Origin: JABFRJ01 sp031365465
GTDB taxonomy: Bacteria > Pseudomonadota > Alphaproteobacteria > Rhizobiales > Hyphomicrobiaceae
Direction: 5' to 3'
Length of the DNA: 12,176 nucleotides
Assembly (NCBI GenBank): GCA_031365465.1
Contig: JANLYD010000441.1
Coordinates: 1-12,176, forward strand
The position numbers and the translations under genes are program-made. The notes beneath the pieces are model-generated. The model did not search any database and was not told where the DNA came from. It was given only the letters and a program-made list of their open reading frames with translations. Below, one piece after another: positions 1-6,592 of this stretch; the first letter of the stretch is position 1, and each line of letters starts with the position of its first letter.

Positions 1-1901
1 CGGTGCCGCTGGAAGAGACGCCCGACCATCTGATCAAAGCGACGCTCGCCACCGAAGACCGGCGCTTCTTCGAACATTTCGGCGTCGATTTTCTGGGCAC
101 GTTTCGCGCACTCGTCACCCACGTCAATGCGGGCGAGACGATACAGGGAGGCTCCACGCTGACACAGCAGTTGGCCAAAAATCTGTTCTTGAGCCCCGAA
201 CGCTCGTTCACCCGTAAACTGAAGGAAGTCTATATCGCGTTCCTGCTGGAAAGCCGATTTTCCAAGCGCGAGATCCTCAAGATGTATCTGGATCGCGCCT
301 ACATGGGCGGCGGCGCGTTCGGCATATCGGCGGCGGCTCAGTTCTACTTCGGCAAATCGGTGCGCGACGTCACGCTGGCCGAGGCCGCCGTGTTGGCGGG
401 CTTGTTCAAGGCGCCGACGAAATATGCACCGCACGCCAACCCCGGCAACGCCCGCCAACGCGCCAACGTCGTGCTCTCCAACCTCGTCGATGCCGGTTAC
501 ATGACGGCCGGGCAGGTGGAAGCGGCGCGCAACAATCCCGCGCGCGCCATCGAGCAGCGTGCCACGAGCAGCCCCGACTGGTTCCTCGACTGGGCGTTCG
601 AAGAAGTGCAGCGGCTGGCGGACGGCAAAGGTCAGTACATCCTGACGGTGCGCACCACGGTCGATGTCGGCCTGCAACGCGCCGGCGAAGATGCCTTGCA
701 ATCCACCATCCGCCAGTACGGCAAATCCTATCACACCAACTCCGGTGCCATCGTCACCATGGAACCCGACGGGGCCGTGCGTGCGCTCGTCGGCGGACCC
801 GATTACGGCGAAAGCCAGTTCAATCGCGCCACCAATGCGCGGCGGCAGCCCGGTTCGTCGTTCAAGCTTTATGTGTATGCCGCCGCGATCGAGCACGGCA
901 TGCGGCCCAACACTATGGTCAGCGACAGCTCGCCCTCGCCATGCGGCCCCAAGGGCTGGACGCCGAAGAATTACAGCGGCGGCGGCGGCAGTGGCCGGTC
1001 GATCAGCATCGTCGATGCGTTCAAGACGTCGCTCAACACGGTCGCTGTCGACCTGTCGCTCTACAAACTGGGGGCCAACAGCCGCGACAAGGTGGTCGAG
1101 ATGGCGCAGCGCCTCGGCGTCAACGGCGTCAAGAAGACCTGTTCGATGGCCCTCGGCGACGGCGGCGTATCCCCGCTCGAACACACCGGCGCCTATGCCG
1201 CGTTCGCCAACGGCGGCAATCTGGCCAAACCCTACGGCGTGCTCGAAATCGTCAGCAGCAAAGGTGAAACGATCTATTCGCGCGAACGTGACGAGAGCCC
1301 GCCTCCGGTCGTGCTGAAGCCGCGTGTCGTCGCCGACATGAACGTGCTGATGCAAGCCGTCGTCAATGAAGGCACAGGCAAGAAGGCAGCGCTCGAAATC
1401 ACCCAGGCGGCCGGCAAGACAGGCACCAGCTCGAGCTATCGCGACGCCTGGTTCATGGGCTTCACCGGGCAATATGTAACGGGCGTGTGGCTCGGTAACG
1501 ACGACTTCCGCCCGATGATGATCTCGTCGTCGGCAGGCGAAGTCGCGCACGGAGTGACAGGCGGCGGCTTGCCCGCTCAGACCTGGCAAGCCTTCATGAC
1601 GGTCGCCCATCCGAACGCGAACATCCCCACTATCCCCGGCCTCAGCCCGCATCCCCGCCAAGTCCAGGAAGCGCAGCGCTTGGCCGAGTTGAAGCGCACC
1701 GAACCGGCCATGGCGGCAGCCCAGTCACTCGGCACGCGGCGCAGCATTCTGCCGGATGCGACGCGCGAGTCGCTGCGCCGGTTGGCCGATACTCTCCGCC
1801 GCGTCGCGAACTTGCCGGCGCCCGCTGCGCCAGTCGGCATGCCGGTGCCGCCACCTGCGGGTCCGCGCGCCGATGCCGCCACCCAACTTCGCCGCGAATA
1901 G
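1..1901 (+). CDS. Penicillin-binding protein 1A family, bifunctional transglycosylase/transpeptidase (5' partial)
   Basis: A class A penicillin-binding protein that polymerises lipid II glycan strands and cross-links stem peptides on the outer face of the inner membrane. The gene enters already open at base 1, and the GTG at base 3 is almost certainly an internal Val codon. The usual cytoplasmic tail, membrane anchor and start of the glycosyltransferase domain are missing. Counting from the codon at base 3, the GT51 domain shows EDRRFFEHFGVD (catalytic Glu18), GGSTLTQQLAKN (49-60), RKLKEVYIA and KREILKMYLDRAYMGGG. The transpeptidase domain has SSFK (nucleophile Ser285, Lys288), SLN (343-345) and KTGT (472-475), so both active sites look intact. 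The last 80 or so residues are a Pro/Ala/Arg-rich tail with no domain I recognise. The two genes downstream run the same way and may be co-transcribed. Family assignment is secure. The exact paralogue (PbpC, MrcA or another) is not, so no symbol is given. Confidence 0.95.
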   Translation, partial: VPLEETPDHLIKATLATEDRRFFEHFGVDFLGTFRALVTHVNAGETIQGGSTLTQQLAKNLFLSPERSFTRKLKEVYIAFLLESRFSKREILKMYLDRAYMGGGAFGISAAAQFYFGKSVRDVTLAEAAVLAGLFKAPTKYAPHANPGNARQRANVVLSNLVDAGYMTAGQVEAARNNPARAIEQRATSSPDWFLDWAFEEVQRLADGKGQYILTVRTTVDVGLQRAGEDALQSTIRQYGKSYHTNSGAIVTMEPDGAVRALVGGPDYGESQFNRATNARRQPGSSFKLYVYAAAIEHGMRPNTMVSDSSPSPCGPKGWTPKNYSGGGGSGRSISIVDAFKTSLNTVAVDLSLYKLGANSRDKVVEMAQRLGVNGVKKTCSMALGDGGVSPLEHTGAYAAFANGGNLAKPYGVLEIVSSKGETIYSRERDESPPPVVLKPRVVADMNVLMQAVVNEGTGKKAALEITQAAGKTGTSSSYRDAWFMGFTGQYVTGVWLGNDDFRPMMISSSAGEVAHGVTGGGLPAQTWQAFMTVAHPNANIPTIPGLSPHPRQVQEAQRLAELKRTEPAMAAAQSLGTRRSILPDATRESLRRLADTLRRVANLPAPAAPVGMPVPPPAGPRADAATQLRRE

Positions 1902-1955
1902 CACCAACCAGGCTCGGCGCCGCAGTCCAATTTGAACGGAACGAACTGAAACGCC

Positions 1956-2567
1956 ATGCTGCTGCGCGCCATCTCGACCGTCGTCAATTTCGTCATGCGG
2001 GGAGCGGTGTTTCTCGGCATTGCCATTTTGGGCGGCTTCGGCTCGGCGTGGGTGATGATCCATTCCGGCTCGAGCTTGACCGCCGCCACCGCCGGTCCCT
2101 GGGTGACGTGGACATCGGCGGGACGCATGGATGCCGATCCCTACACGCGCGCCCATACCGTGCGGCTCGGTCTGTTGCCGCTCAATTCAACCCTTGCGTT
2201 GACGTATCAGGCCCAGACCGACGGGGGCGGACAGCGCATCCATTCCTCGTGCGTCTACGTCGTCGATGTCACCGGGCTAGATGCCGAATGGTGGAGCCTT
2301 GCAGTGTTCGACGATCGCGGCGCATTGATCCGCAATAGCGCCAACCGCTATGCCTTCAACGCGAGCACCGTCCTGCGTGACCCCGACGGCGGCACCCGCA
2401 TCGTTCTCTCGCGTGAGGCGCGGCCCGGCAACTGGCTGCCGACCACGGGCGCTGGTCGCATCGTCGTATCGCTGACGGTGCAGGATCCGCGTTGGGTCAC
2501 CGCAGCCTTAGCCGAACAGGGGCGCAGCCGCGTTCTGCCGGAAATCAGTACCGTGTCGTGCCGCTGA
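1956..2567 (+). CDS. DUF1214 domain-containing membrane-anchored protein
   Basis: A 203-residue protein of unknown biochemical function. Residues about 15-36 form one hydrophobic segment (MRGAVFLGIAILGGFG...), so it is probably an inner-membrane protein with its globular part in the periplasm. The C-terminal half has the DUF1214 signature: WWSLAVFDDRGALIRNSANRY, then a DPDGG turn and a GNWLPTTGAGR stretch, matching the WSL-x-NRY-DPDG-NWLP pattern I associate with that family. It starts at an ATG 54 bases after the PBP1A stop, with a GGAA at 1938-1941 as a weak ribosome-binding site. It ends 28 bases before the DUF1254-like gene. In Rhizobiales these two domain types often occur as neighbouring small genes, and this pair fits. 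A role in the cell envelope is inferred only from membrane anchoring and from adjacency to a peptidoglycan synthase. Confidence 0.8.
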   Translation: MLLRAISTVVNFVMRGAVFLGIAILGGFGSAWVMIHSGSSLTAATAGPWVTWTSAGRMDADPYTRAHTVRLGLLPLNSTLALTYQAQTDGGGQRIHSSCVYVVDVTGLDAEWWSLAVFDDRGALIRNSANRYAFNASTVLRDPDGGTRIVLSREARPGNWLPTTGAGRIVVSLTVQDPRWVTAALAEQGRSRVLPEISTVSCR

Positions 2568-2595
2568 CAATTCGTTTCGACAAGGTCCGAGCCGT

Positions 2596-3723
2596 ATGAC
2601 TGACTTGCCAGATCACTCGACCACTCAAGCGACAGGCAGCCCGACGGCGGCGCCCGCCGACGCAGCACTTCCGCCACCCGCGCCCCTGCCCGATAGCATC
2701 AAGGCGCGGCTGCGCGCCGAAGCTGTCGTCCACGCCAGCGCTGGAGCTCAGTCAATACCCGTGGCTTCGCCGCCGGCAAAGGGCGTGGCCGGACGTTGGC
2801 GCGATGCGGTGGCGGCGGCACGCGATAAATTTGCGGCGCAGCGAGCGTCGTCGGCTGGGACTGGCAATTTCCCGCGTCAGCGTCTGAAATTGGTTGCACG
2901 CCAGCGCCTTGCCGCGATGGCGGCAGTGCTTCCCGCACGGCTTTCACTCGACAAGCTCAGCGTGCCCCGCTTGTCGCCCGAGCTTCGCGATGGCCTCGTC
3001 AAGCATGGCCGGCGCGCCGGACTGAACATCGGCACGGCGCTGGACAAGATCGTCCGCAACGCGCCTCGCCCGTCGACACTGTTGGCGTTGCCCCCGCCTG
3101 AAGTCGACACCACCTCGGCCGACGCCAAAACGGTTCGCACCGCAGCCTTGCAGCGCGCGGTCAAGCAGCCGTCGATCTTCGCGCCCGGCCACGTTCTCAC
3201 AGCGCTGCTGGCGGGCGGCATCATCCACATCGCCACCACGTTCGCCACGACGTCTATCGGCACCGGCAGCGCGTTTCGGCAGATGCGTCAGGTGCTGCCC
3301 GCAAACCAACTCGTCGTGTTGCCGGCGCAGTCGCCAACGACGCAGTTGCTGCCGTTCCTCGCGCCCGACATGCTGTATGCGATGTGCCGCTTCGATCTGA
3401 GCAGCGGTGCCATCGAGGTCAACGCGCTGCTGCCCGAGGCGGGCTGGTCACTGGCGCTCTACACGCGCCAGGGCGATAACTTCTACGCCACGCCCGGACA
3501 AAGCCTGCGGCCGGTTCCGGTGGCGTTCGTGCTTGCGCAGGCGAGCGACCGCTTGATCAACATCACGCCCGGCGTGCGCAAAACCGACGTCGATATCAGC
3601 CAGGTCACCAGTCCGGATCAGGAAGGCTTGGTGGTCATCCGTGCACCCATCAAAGGCGTCGCATTCGAAGGCATCGCGCAAGCCGAACTGAAGCGCGCGA
3701 CGTGCAAGCCGTCACGCCGTTAA
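2596..3723 (+). CDS. DUF1254-like (COG5436-type) membrane protein with long N-terminal extension
   Basis: A 375-residue protein of unknown function. The C-terminal part, after a membrane segment at residues about 199-218 (HVLTALLAGGIIHIATTFAT), resembles the small DUF1254-like proteins that partner DUF1214 proteins in Rhizobiales: LAPDMLYAMCRFDLSSG, then AGWSLALYTRQGDNFYA and a closing basic tail. Those proteins are normally under 200 residues as I recall them. Here about 195 residues precede the membrane segment. They are rich in Ala, Pro and Arg, with no Cys-rich or catalytic motif, and much of this part looks disordered or helical and basic (for example RWRDAVAAARDKFAAQR). By the positive-inside rule the extension would be cytoplasmic and the conserved domain periplasmic. 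The ATG follows the DUF1214 gene by 28 bases. Reading frame and composition support one continuous gene. The domain call is by pattern memory, not by search. Confidence 0.75.
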   Translation: MTDLPDHSTTQATGSPTAAPADAALPPPAPLPDSIKARLRAEAVVHASAGAQSIPVASPPAKGVAGRWRDAVAAARDKFAAQRASSAGTGNFPRQRLKLVARQRLAAMAAVLPARLSLDKLSVPRLSPELRDGLVKHGRRAGLNIGTALDKIVRNAPRPSTLLALPPPEVDTTSADAKTVRTAALQRAVKQPSIFAPGHVLTALLAGGIIHIATTFATTSIGTGSAFRQMRQVLPANQLVVLPAQSPTTQLLPFLAPDMLYAMCRFDLSSGAIEVNALLPEAGWSLALYTRQGDNFYATPGQSLRPVPVAFVLAQASDRLINITPGVRKTDVDISQVTSPDQEGLVVIRAPIKGVAFEGIAQAELKRATCKPSRR

Positions 3724-3758
3724 CGCGGTGACGCATCGATCAGGGTGAATTTTTTGAG

Positions 3759-3778
3759 GACGCTGTCGAGGCAGCGTC
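3759..3778. repeat. Inverted repeat (7-bp stem, 6-base loop)
   Basis: GACGCTG (3759-3765) and CAGCGTC (3772-3778) pair perfectly around TCGAGG. It lies 36 bases after the stop of the DUF1254-like gene and is preceded, not followed, by a run of six T (3750-3755). It therefore does not have canonical intrinsic-terminator order on the plus strand, and on the minus strand the following run would be A. It could still act as a 3'-end stabilising stem. Confidence 0.45.
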
Positions 3779-3956
3779 GACGTCTCGATCTCCACCATTC
3801 GGTACTCCCAAGGAGCCCGAAACGCACAACTGAAGGCAGGTCGATCGAGACGCCGTTGCATGGCGATTGCCGAGTGGCGACAAAGGCAAAGCGTTACGGC
3901 AGAAACGCGCAACATAGTCTGCGGCGGCACTGTGCACTTTGTAAAACACGCGACAC

Positions 3957-3981
3957 GGAGCGACTCTGGGGAAGTCGCTCC
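3957..3981. repeat. Inverted repeat (9-bp stem, 7-base loop)
   Basis: GGAGCGACT (3957-3965) and AGTCGCTCC (3973-3981) pair perfectly around CTGGGGA. No T run follows on either strand, so it is not an obvious intrinsic terminator. It sits about 145 bases upstream of the small gene of the TIR-like module. It could be an operator, a 5'-leader structure or the remnant of a mobile element, and the sequence does not decide. Confidence 0.5.
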
Positions 3982-4123
3982 CGTCAGACGCATAGCATTC
4001 CGTTGCTTAAGTACAGGTAAATGCGGGTCCGGTTTTGGCGTGTGACGCTGGTCGCGGAAAAAGGTTGATGCCAACAGCATCACCCCTCTTTCAAGCGAGG
4101 GCGCAATCACCTACTCTATCGGG

Positions 4124-4282
4124 ATGCCAAAGACCCTCAAAGAGCCCTCGAATAAGACACCGCGTTCGGCACGAACAGGAGAGTTCGTGGTGGCGAAGCC
4201 TGCCGTATCGTCCAATGTCACCACCGCAAGAATCAGGGAAGCGGTTAGCAAGATCAATCAGTCCCGCACCAACAAGAAGTGA
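4124..4282 (+). CDS. Small basic protein (52 aa), coupled upstream partner of the TIR-like gene
   Basis: A short open frame starting at an ATG and coding 52 residues: basic (11 Lys/Arg in the N-terminal half and tail together), Ser/Thr-rich, with no hydrophobic segment. It contains RTGEFVVAKP (residues 17-26) followed by SSNVTTARIREAVSKI (29-44), which could form one amphipathic helix. I do not recognise a named family. The main support for it being real is its end: TGA at 4280-4282 overlaps the GTG start of the next gene (GTGA, 4279-4282), the classic geometry of translational coupling. A clear Shine-Dalgarno is lacking in front of its ATG (only CGGG touching it), so it may be leaderless or weakly translated. 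A regulator, antitoxin-like neutraliser or adaptor for the downstream protein is possible, but that is inference from position only. Confidence 0.55.
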   Translation: MPKTLKEPSNKTPRSARTGEFVVAKPAVSSNVTTARIREAVSKINQSRTNKK

Positions 4283-4893
4283 GCGCTGCGGAGAACGTTT
4301 TTCTCAATTGTCCATTTGACGAAACGTATAAGCCCTCGTTCGAGGCACTCCTGTTCGCAGTCATGGCGAGCGGTTATCGCGTGCGGTGCGCGTTGGAAGA
4401 TGATGACGCGGGTGACGTGCGTTATGAAAAATTGTGCCGCCTCATTTCAGAGAGCGGGAAATCGATTCACGACTTGTCGCGCACCGATTTAAGCGCTGCG
4501 GGCATGCCCCGTTTCAACATGCCATTTGAACTTGGGTTGTATTTGGGTGCCGGAAAATTCGGTAGCCGGGCGCAGCGCCGAAAAACGTCTTTGATCTTGG
4601 TGAAAGAGCCATATCGTCTGCCAATCTACTTGTCGGATTTGGCGGGAAACGATCCGCAGGCCCATCACGGCAGAGTAGAAGACGTCATTCGTATCGTCCG
4701 GAAATATCTGCACGAACGGCCGGGCGGGCAGGCGCTGCCGGGCGCCGCGCGAATTCTCATGGAGTTCACGCGTTTCAAGCGCGCATTGCCGGCGCTAGCT
4801 CGCGAACTGCAACTTGAACCGAGCGAGATCGATCCGTTCCACGACTATCGCGTTTTTGTAGATTTACTCGCGGAATTTCTGCGCCAGGCCTGA
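4279..4893 (+). CDS. TIR-like/Rossmannoid domain protein, putative nucleotide-binding or defence-associated
   Basis: A 204-residue soluble protein of a widespread but poorly characterised family, recognisable by ENVFLNCPFDETYKP (5-19), CALEDD (37-42), ESGKSIHDLSR (58-68) and PRFNMPFELGLYLGAGKFG (77-95). The order of elements resembles TIR domains: a first beta strand with short polar motif, a helix, a second strand, a strand ending in SIHDLSR, then a Glu (Glu84) in a MPFELGL motif placed where TIR enzymes carry their catalytic Glu. I therefore infer a TIR/Rossmann-type fold, possibly a nucleotide-binding protein or NAD-hydrolysing effector; catalysis is not demonstrated. The C-terminal 70 residues look helical (VRKYLHERP, LMEFTRFKRALPALARELQ). 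The GTG start is chosen because it overlaps the upstream stop and lies four codons before the first conserved strand. GC is lower than in neighbouring genes, fitting acquired DNA. It converges on ilvN with 18 bases between stops. Confidence 0.75.
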   Translation: MSAAENVFLNCPFDETYKPSFEALLFAVMASGYRVRCALEDDDAGDVRYEKLCRLISESGKSIHDLSRTDLSAAGMPRFNMPFELGLYLGAGKFGSRAQRRKTSLILVKEPYRLPIYLSDLAGNDPQAHHGRVEDVIRIVRKYLHERPGGQALPGAARILMEFTRFKRALPALARELQLEPSEIDPFHDYRVFVDLLAEFLRQA

Positions 4894-4911
4894 TTAACGG
4901 CGGGTGTGCCC

Positions 4912-5484
4912 TCACTCGCGCTCCAGCGTCTTGTCGATCATGCCTTGTGGTCCGCGGGCGAGGCCGGCGATGCCGGTGCGGGACACTTCGACCAAACCGA
5001 GTTTGGTCATGATCGAAATGAACTGCTCGATCTTCGACGAGCGGCCAGTCATCTCGAAGACGAAATGTTCGGTCGAGGCATCGATGACGTTGGCGCGGAA
5101 AATTTCCGCAAGCCGCAGCGCTTCGATACGCTTCTCACCCGTGCCGGCAACCTTCACCAATGCCAGTTCGCGCTCTAAAGGATCGCCTGATGCGGTCAGG
5201 TCGTGCACGCTGTGGACGGGCACCATGCGGTCGAGTTGGTTCTTGATCTGCGCTAGCACCATCGGCGTGCCCTTGGTCACTATGGTGATGCGTGACAGAT
5301 GCTTCTCGTGCTCGGTTTCCGATACCGTCAGGCTGTCGATGTTATAGCCGCGCCCCGAGAACAAGCCGATGATGCGCGCCAGGACACCCGGCTCGTTATC
5401 GACGAGGACGGAGATCGTGTGGCTTTCGCTGGCAACTTTTGTCTCTTCCAAAAAGTAGGCGGAGCCGGTGGCTTTTTGCGACAT
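4912..5484 (-). CDS. ilvN: Acetolactate synthase small (regulatory) subunit
   Basis: The 190-residue regulatory subunit of acetolactate synthase (acetohydroxyacid synthase), which raises activity of the large subunit and confers valine feedback inhibition in the first common step of valine, leucine and isoleucine synthesis. The ACT domain is plain near residues 20-95: SHTISVLVDNEPGVLARI, LFSGRGYNIDSL, SETEHEKHLSRITIV and IKNQLDRMVPVHSVHDLT. The C-terminal domain follows (RLAEIFRANVIDASTEHFVFEMTG, FISIMTKLGLVEVSRTG). The frame stays open upstream to 5877 but runs antisense through the glutathione S-transferase gene. The ATG at 5482-5484 gives the normal family length and start. No strong Shine-Dalgarno is visible before it. 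It follows the transferase gene by 64 bases on the same strand. Its partner ilvB lies 2.3 kb away, which is unusual. Confidence 0.95.
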   Translation of the reverse strand: MSQKATGSAYFLEETKVASESHTISVLVDNEPGVLARIIGLFSGRGYNIDSLTVSETEHEKHLSRITIVTKGTPMVLAQIKNQLDRMVPVHSVHDLTASGDPLERELALVKVAGTGEKRIEALRLAEIFRANVIDASTEHFVFEMTGRSSKIEQFISIMTKLGLVEVSRTGIAGLARGPQGMIDKTLERE

Positions 5485-5522
5485 GGCGGGGATCCAGGTT
5501 CTGGCGGTGGTGAGAGACAAGG

Positions 5523-5537
5523 AGGCAGTAGGCAGTA
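5523..5537. repeat. Short tandem repeat AGGCAGT x2
   Basis: AGGCAGT occurs twice head to tail between the stop of the glutathione S-transferase gene and the ilvN start. On the coding strand of ilvN this is ACTGCCTACTGCCT in the presumed leader. It could be a slippage product, and no function is evident. Confidence 0.35.
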
Positions 5538-5548
5538 GATTGGGGGCG

Positions 5549-6232
5549 TCAGCGCTTGGCGCGCAGATCCTCGATCGGCACATCGCCCTCGTTCTGGATG
5601 AGCACCCAGGGTTCGGCTGCGGCCGAGGCCAACCAGTCACGGTAGGCCGGATGCGCCAGCACGGCATCCACGTACCGTTGCGATACTGCGTCGACGGCGA
5701 TCGAGTAGGTGCGCAGTCGCGTGACGATGGGCGCGTACATGCCGTCGGCGGCCGAAAAGGCGCCGTAGAGAAAAGGGCCTGCGGCCGCATCGGCGAACGT
5801 GCTGCGCGCCTCGTTCCAGATGGCTGTGATGCGTGCGACATCGCCTTGCACATCTTCAGGCAAGGGTGCCGAAGCAAAGCGCTGCGTGACCACCATCGGG
5901 CAATGCTTGCGCAAGTTCATGAAGCCCGCATGAATTTCGGCTGAGATGGCACGCGCGTGTGCGCGGGCTGCAACGGCTTTCGGCCAGATCGCTTTGTCGG
6001 GGTAGAGTTCGGCGAGGTATTCCATGATCGCCAGGCTTTCCCAAACCGTGACGGTGCCGTGCGTCAGACAGGGCACCTTGCCGCTGGGAGAGTGCTTTTT
6101 GATCGCCGCCGCCGTCTCCGGCATCCGCAGCGGCACCACGGTTTCGTCGAACGGAATGTCGTGCGCGCGCATCACGATCCAGGGCCTGAGCGACCACGAC
6201 GAATAGACTTTGTTGCCGATGAGAAGATGCAT
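5549..6232 (-). CDS. Glutathione S-transferase family protein
   Basis: A 227-residue cytosolic protein of the GST superfamily, which conjugates or reduces substrates with glutathione. The thioredoxin-like N-terminal domain shows KVYSSWSLRPW (8-18), with the Ser pair where Ser-type GSTs hold the catalytic residue, SGKVPCL with the cis-Pro54, and WESLAIMEYL with Glu65-Ser66, which normally contact the gamma-glutamyl group. The all-helical C-terminal domain follows (HAGFMNLRKHCP, AAADGMYAPIVTR is GAFSAADGMYAPIVTRLRTY in this gene). The substrate is unknown. The ATG at 6230-6232 is preferred; an in-frame TTG four codons upstream is possible. It lies between ilvN and the toxin-antitoxin pairs and diverges from fitA, sharing an 84-base region with a palindromic operator, so its transcription may be affected by that operator. 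It probably reads on into ilvN. Confidence 0.9.
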   Translation of the reverse strand: MHLLIGNKVYSSWSLRPWIVMRAHDIPFDETVVPLRMPETAAAIKKHSPSGKVPCLTHGTVTVWESLAIMEYLAELYPDKAIWPKAVAARAHARAISAEIHAGFMNLRKHCPMVVTQRFASAPLPEDVQGDVARITAIWNEARSTFADAAAGPFLYGAFSAADGMYAPIVTRLRTYSIAVDAVSQRYVDAVLAHPAYRDWLASAAAEPWVLIQNEGDVPIEDLRAKR

Positions 6233-6255
6233 GTTCGGTCTCAAGTCTGGTTCAG

Positions 6256-6284
6256 TTGCGCAACAAGCGAGATATCGCTATCAT
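6256..6284 (+). promoter_or_regulatory. Putative sigma70-type promoter of the FitAB-type module
   Basis: TTGCGC at 6256-6261 and TATCAT at 6279-6284 are 17 bases apart; the -10 box matches consensus at five of six positions. The -10 lies inside the palindrome at 6276-6291, so a bound repressor would block polymerase. The predicted transcript start is near 6291, some 26 bases before fitA. Because TATCATGATA is symmetric, a minus-strand -10 for the GST gene could use the same bases, with a poor -35. Confidence 0.5.
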
Positions 6285-6291
6285 GATAGCG
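6276..6291. promoter_or_regulatory. 16-bp perfect palindromic operator before the FitAB-type module
   Basis: CGCTATCATGATAGCG is its own reverse complement, and GATA/TATC arms extend it with one bulged T on the left. FitA-type ribbon-helix-helix antitoxins, in complex with their toxin, are known to bind inverted repeats in their own promoter. Position, perfect symmetry and overlap with the -10 box make this the likely autoregulatory site. Binding itself is inferred. Confidence 0.65.
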
Positions 6292-6316
6292 TATCGGCAT
6301 TTCGGACATTAAGCTC

Positions 6317-6592
6317 ATGGCACAGATTCTCGTACGCAATCTGCCCGATGACGTCAAAGCGCGACTACAACGTCGCGCCGATCGCAATGCTCGCAGTCTC
6401 GAGGCTGAGGTGCGCGATATTCTCGCTGCGGTGCCGGAGCCGGCGGGTAAGGTCGAGCGCGGCATCGGCTCGGCGCTGGCCAAGAAATTTGCAGCGCAGA
6501 AAGTTCCGAAAGAAGCGTGGGACGAGTTTGATCGCAATCTCGGCGATCTCAGGCGCAATTGGACTGTGCGTGATGCGGGCTTGGATGAATGA
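6317..6592 (+). CDS. FitA/VapB-type ribbon-helix-helix antitoxin
   Basis: A 91-residue antitoxin that would neutralise the PIN-domain nuclease encoded next and repress the operon. The N-terminal segment AQILVRNLPDDVKARLQRRA (2-21) is the Arc/FitA ribbon-helix-helix DNA-binding fold: a beta strand with alternating residues, then a helix, followed by NARSLEAEVRDIL (28-40) as the second helix, typical of FitA-like proteins. The C-terminal half (EAWDEFDRNL...) is the acidic toxin-wrapping region. Its last four bases overlap the toxin start (ATGA, 6589-6592), the usual coupling in such pairs. A perfect palindrome with an embedded -10 box lies 25 bases upstream. FitA proteins are usually about 75-90 residues, so the length is normal. 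Naming it FitA rather than VapB rests on the RNLPDD pattern. Confidence 0.88.
   Translation: MAQILVRNLPDDVKARLQRRADRNARSLEAEVRDILAAVPEPAGKVERGIGSALAKKFAAQKVPKEAWDEFDRNLGDLRRNWTVRDAGLDE

Larger units (their letters stand above)
3724..4123. other. Non-coding stretch between the DUF1254-like gene and the TIR-like module
   Basis: About 400 bases with no convincing gene. Open frames exist on both strands (for example plus 3745-4020 and minus 3712-4110), but their translations are rich in Arg, Ser, Thr and Cys without domain signatures, and they carry no good ribosome-binding site. The stretch has more A and T than its left neighbour and holds two perfect hairpins, listed separately. It probably contains the promoter of the downstream module, but I found no strong -35/-10 pair. 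The best is TTTCAA at 4089 with TACTCT at 4112 at 17-base spacing, which is weak. Confidence 0.6.

Noticed and set aside
3710..3733. Possible terminator after the DUF1254-like gene (CGTCAC/GTGACG stem around the stop codon)
   Set aside because: The stem is only six perfect pairs, and the T run at 3750-3755 is 16 bases away, too far for an intrinsic terminator.
3712..4110. 132-residue open frame on minus in the gene-free stretch
   Set aside because: Mixed composition, no ribosome-binding site or domain, and it would cover both hairpins. It may be coincidental in GC-rich DNA.
4035..4319. 94-residue open frame on plus overlapping the small basic protein
   Set aside because: Pro/Ser/Arg-rich shadow frame. 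The competing 52-residue frame has the GTGA overlap with the TIR-like gene.
5485..5877. N-terminal extension of ilvN to 5877
   Set aside because: The extra 131 residues run through the GST gene in another frame and do not resemble IlvN; the ATG at 5484 gives the family length.
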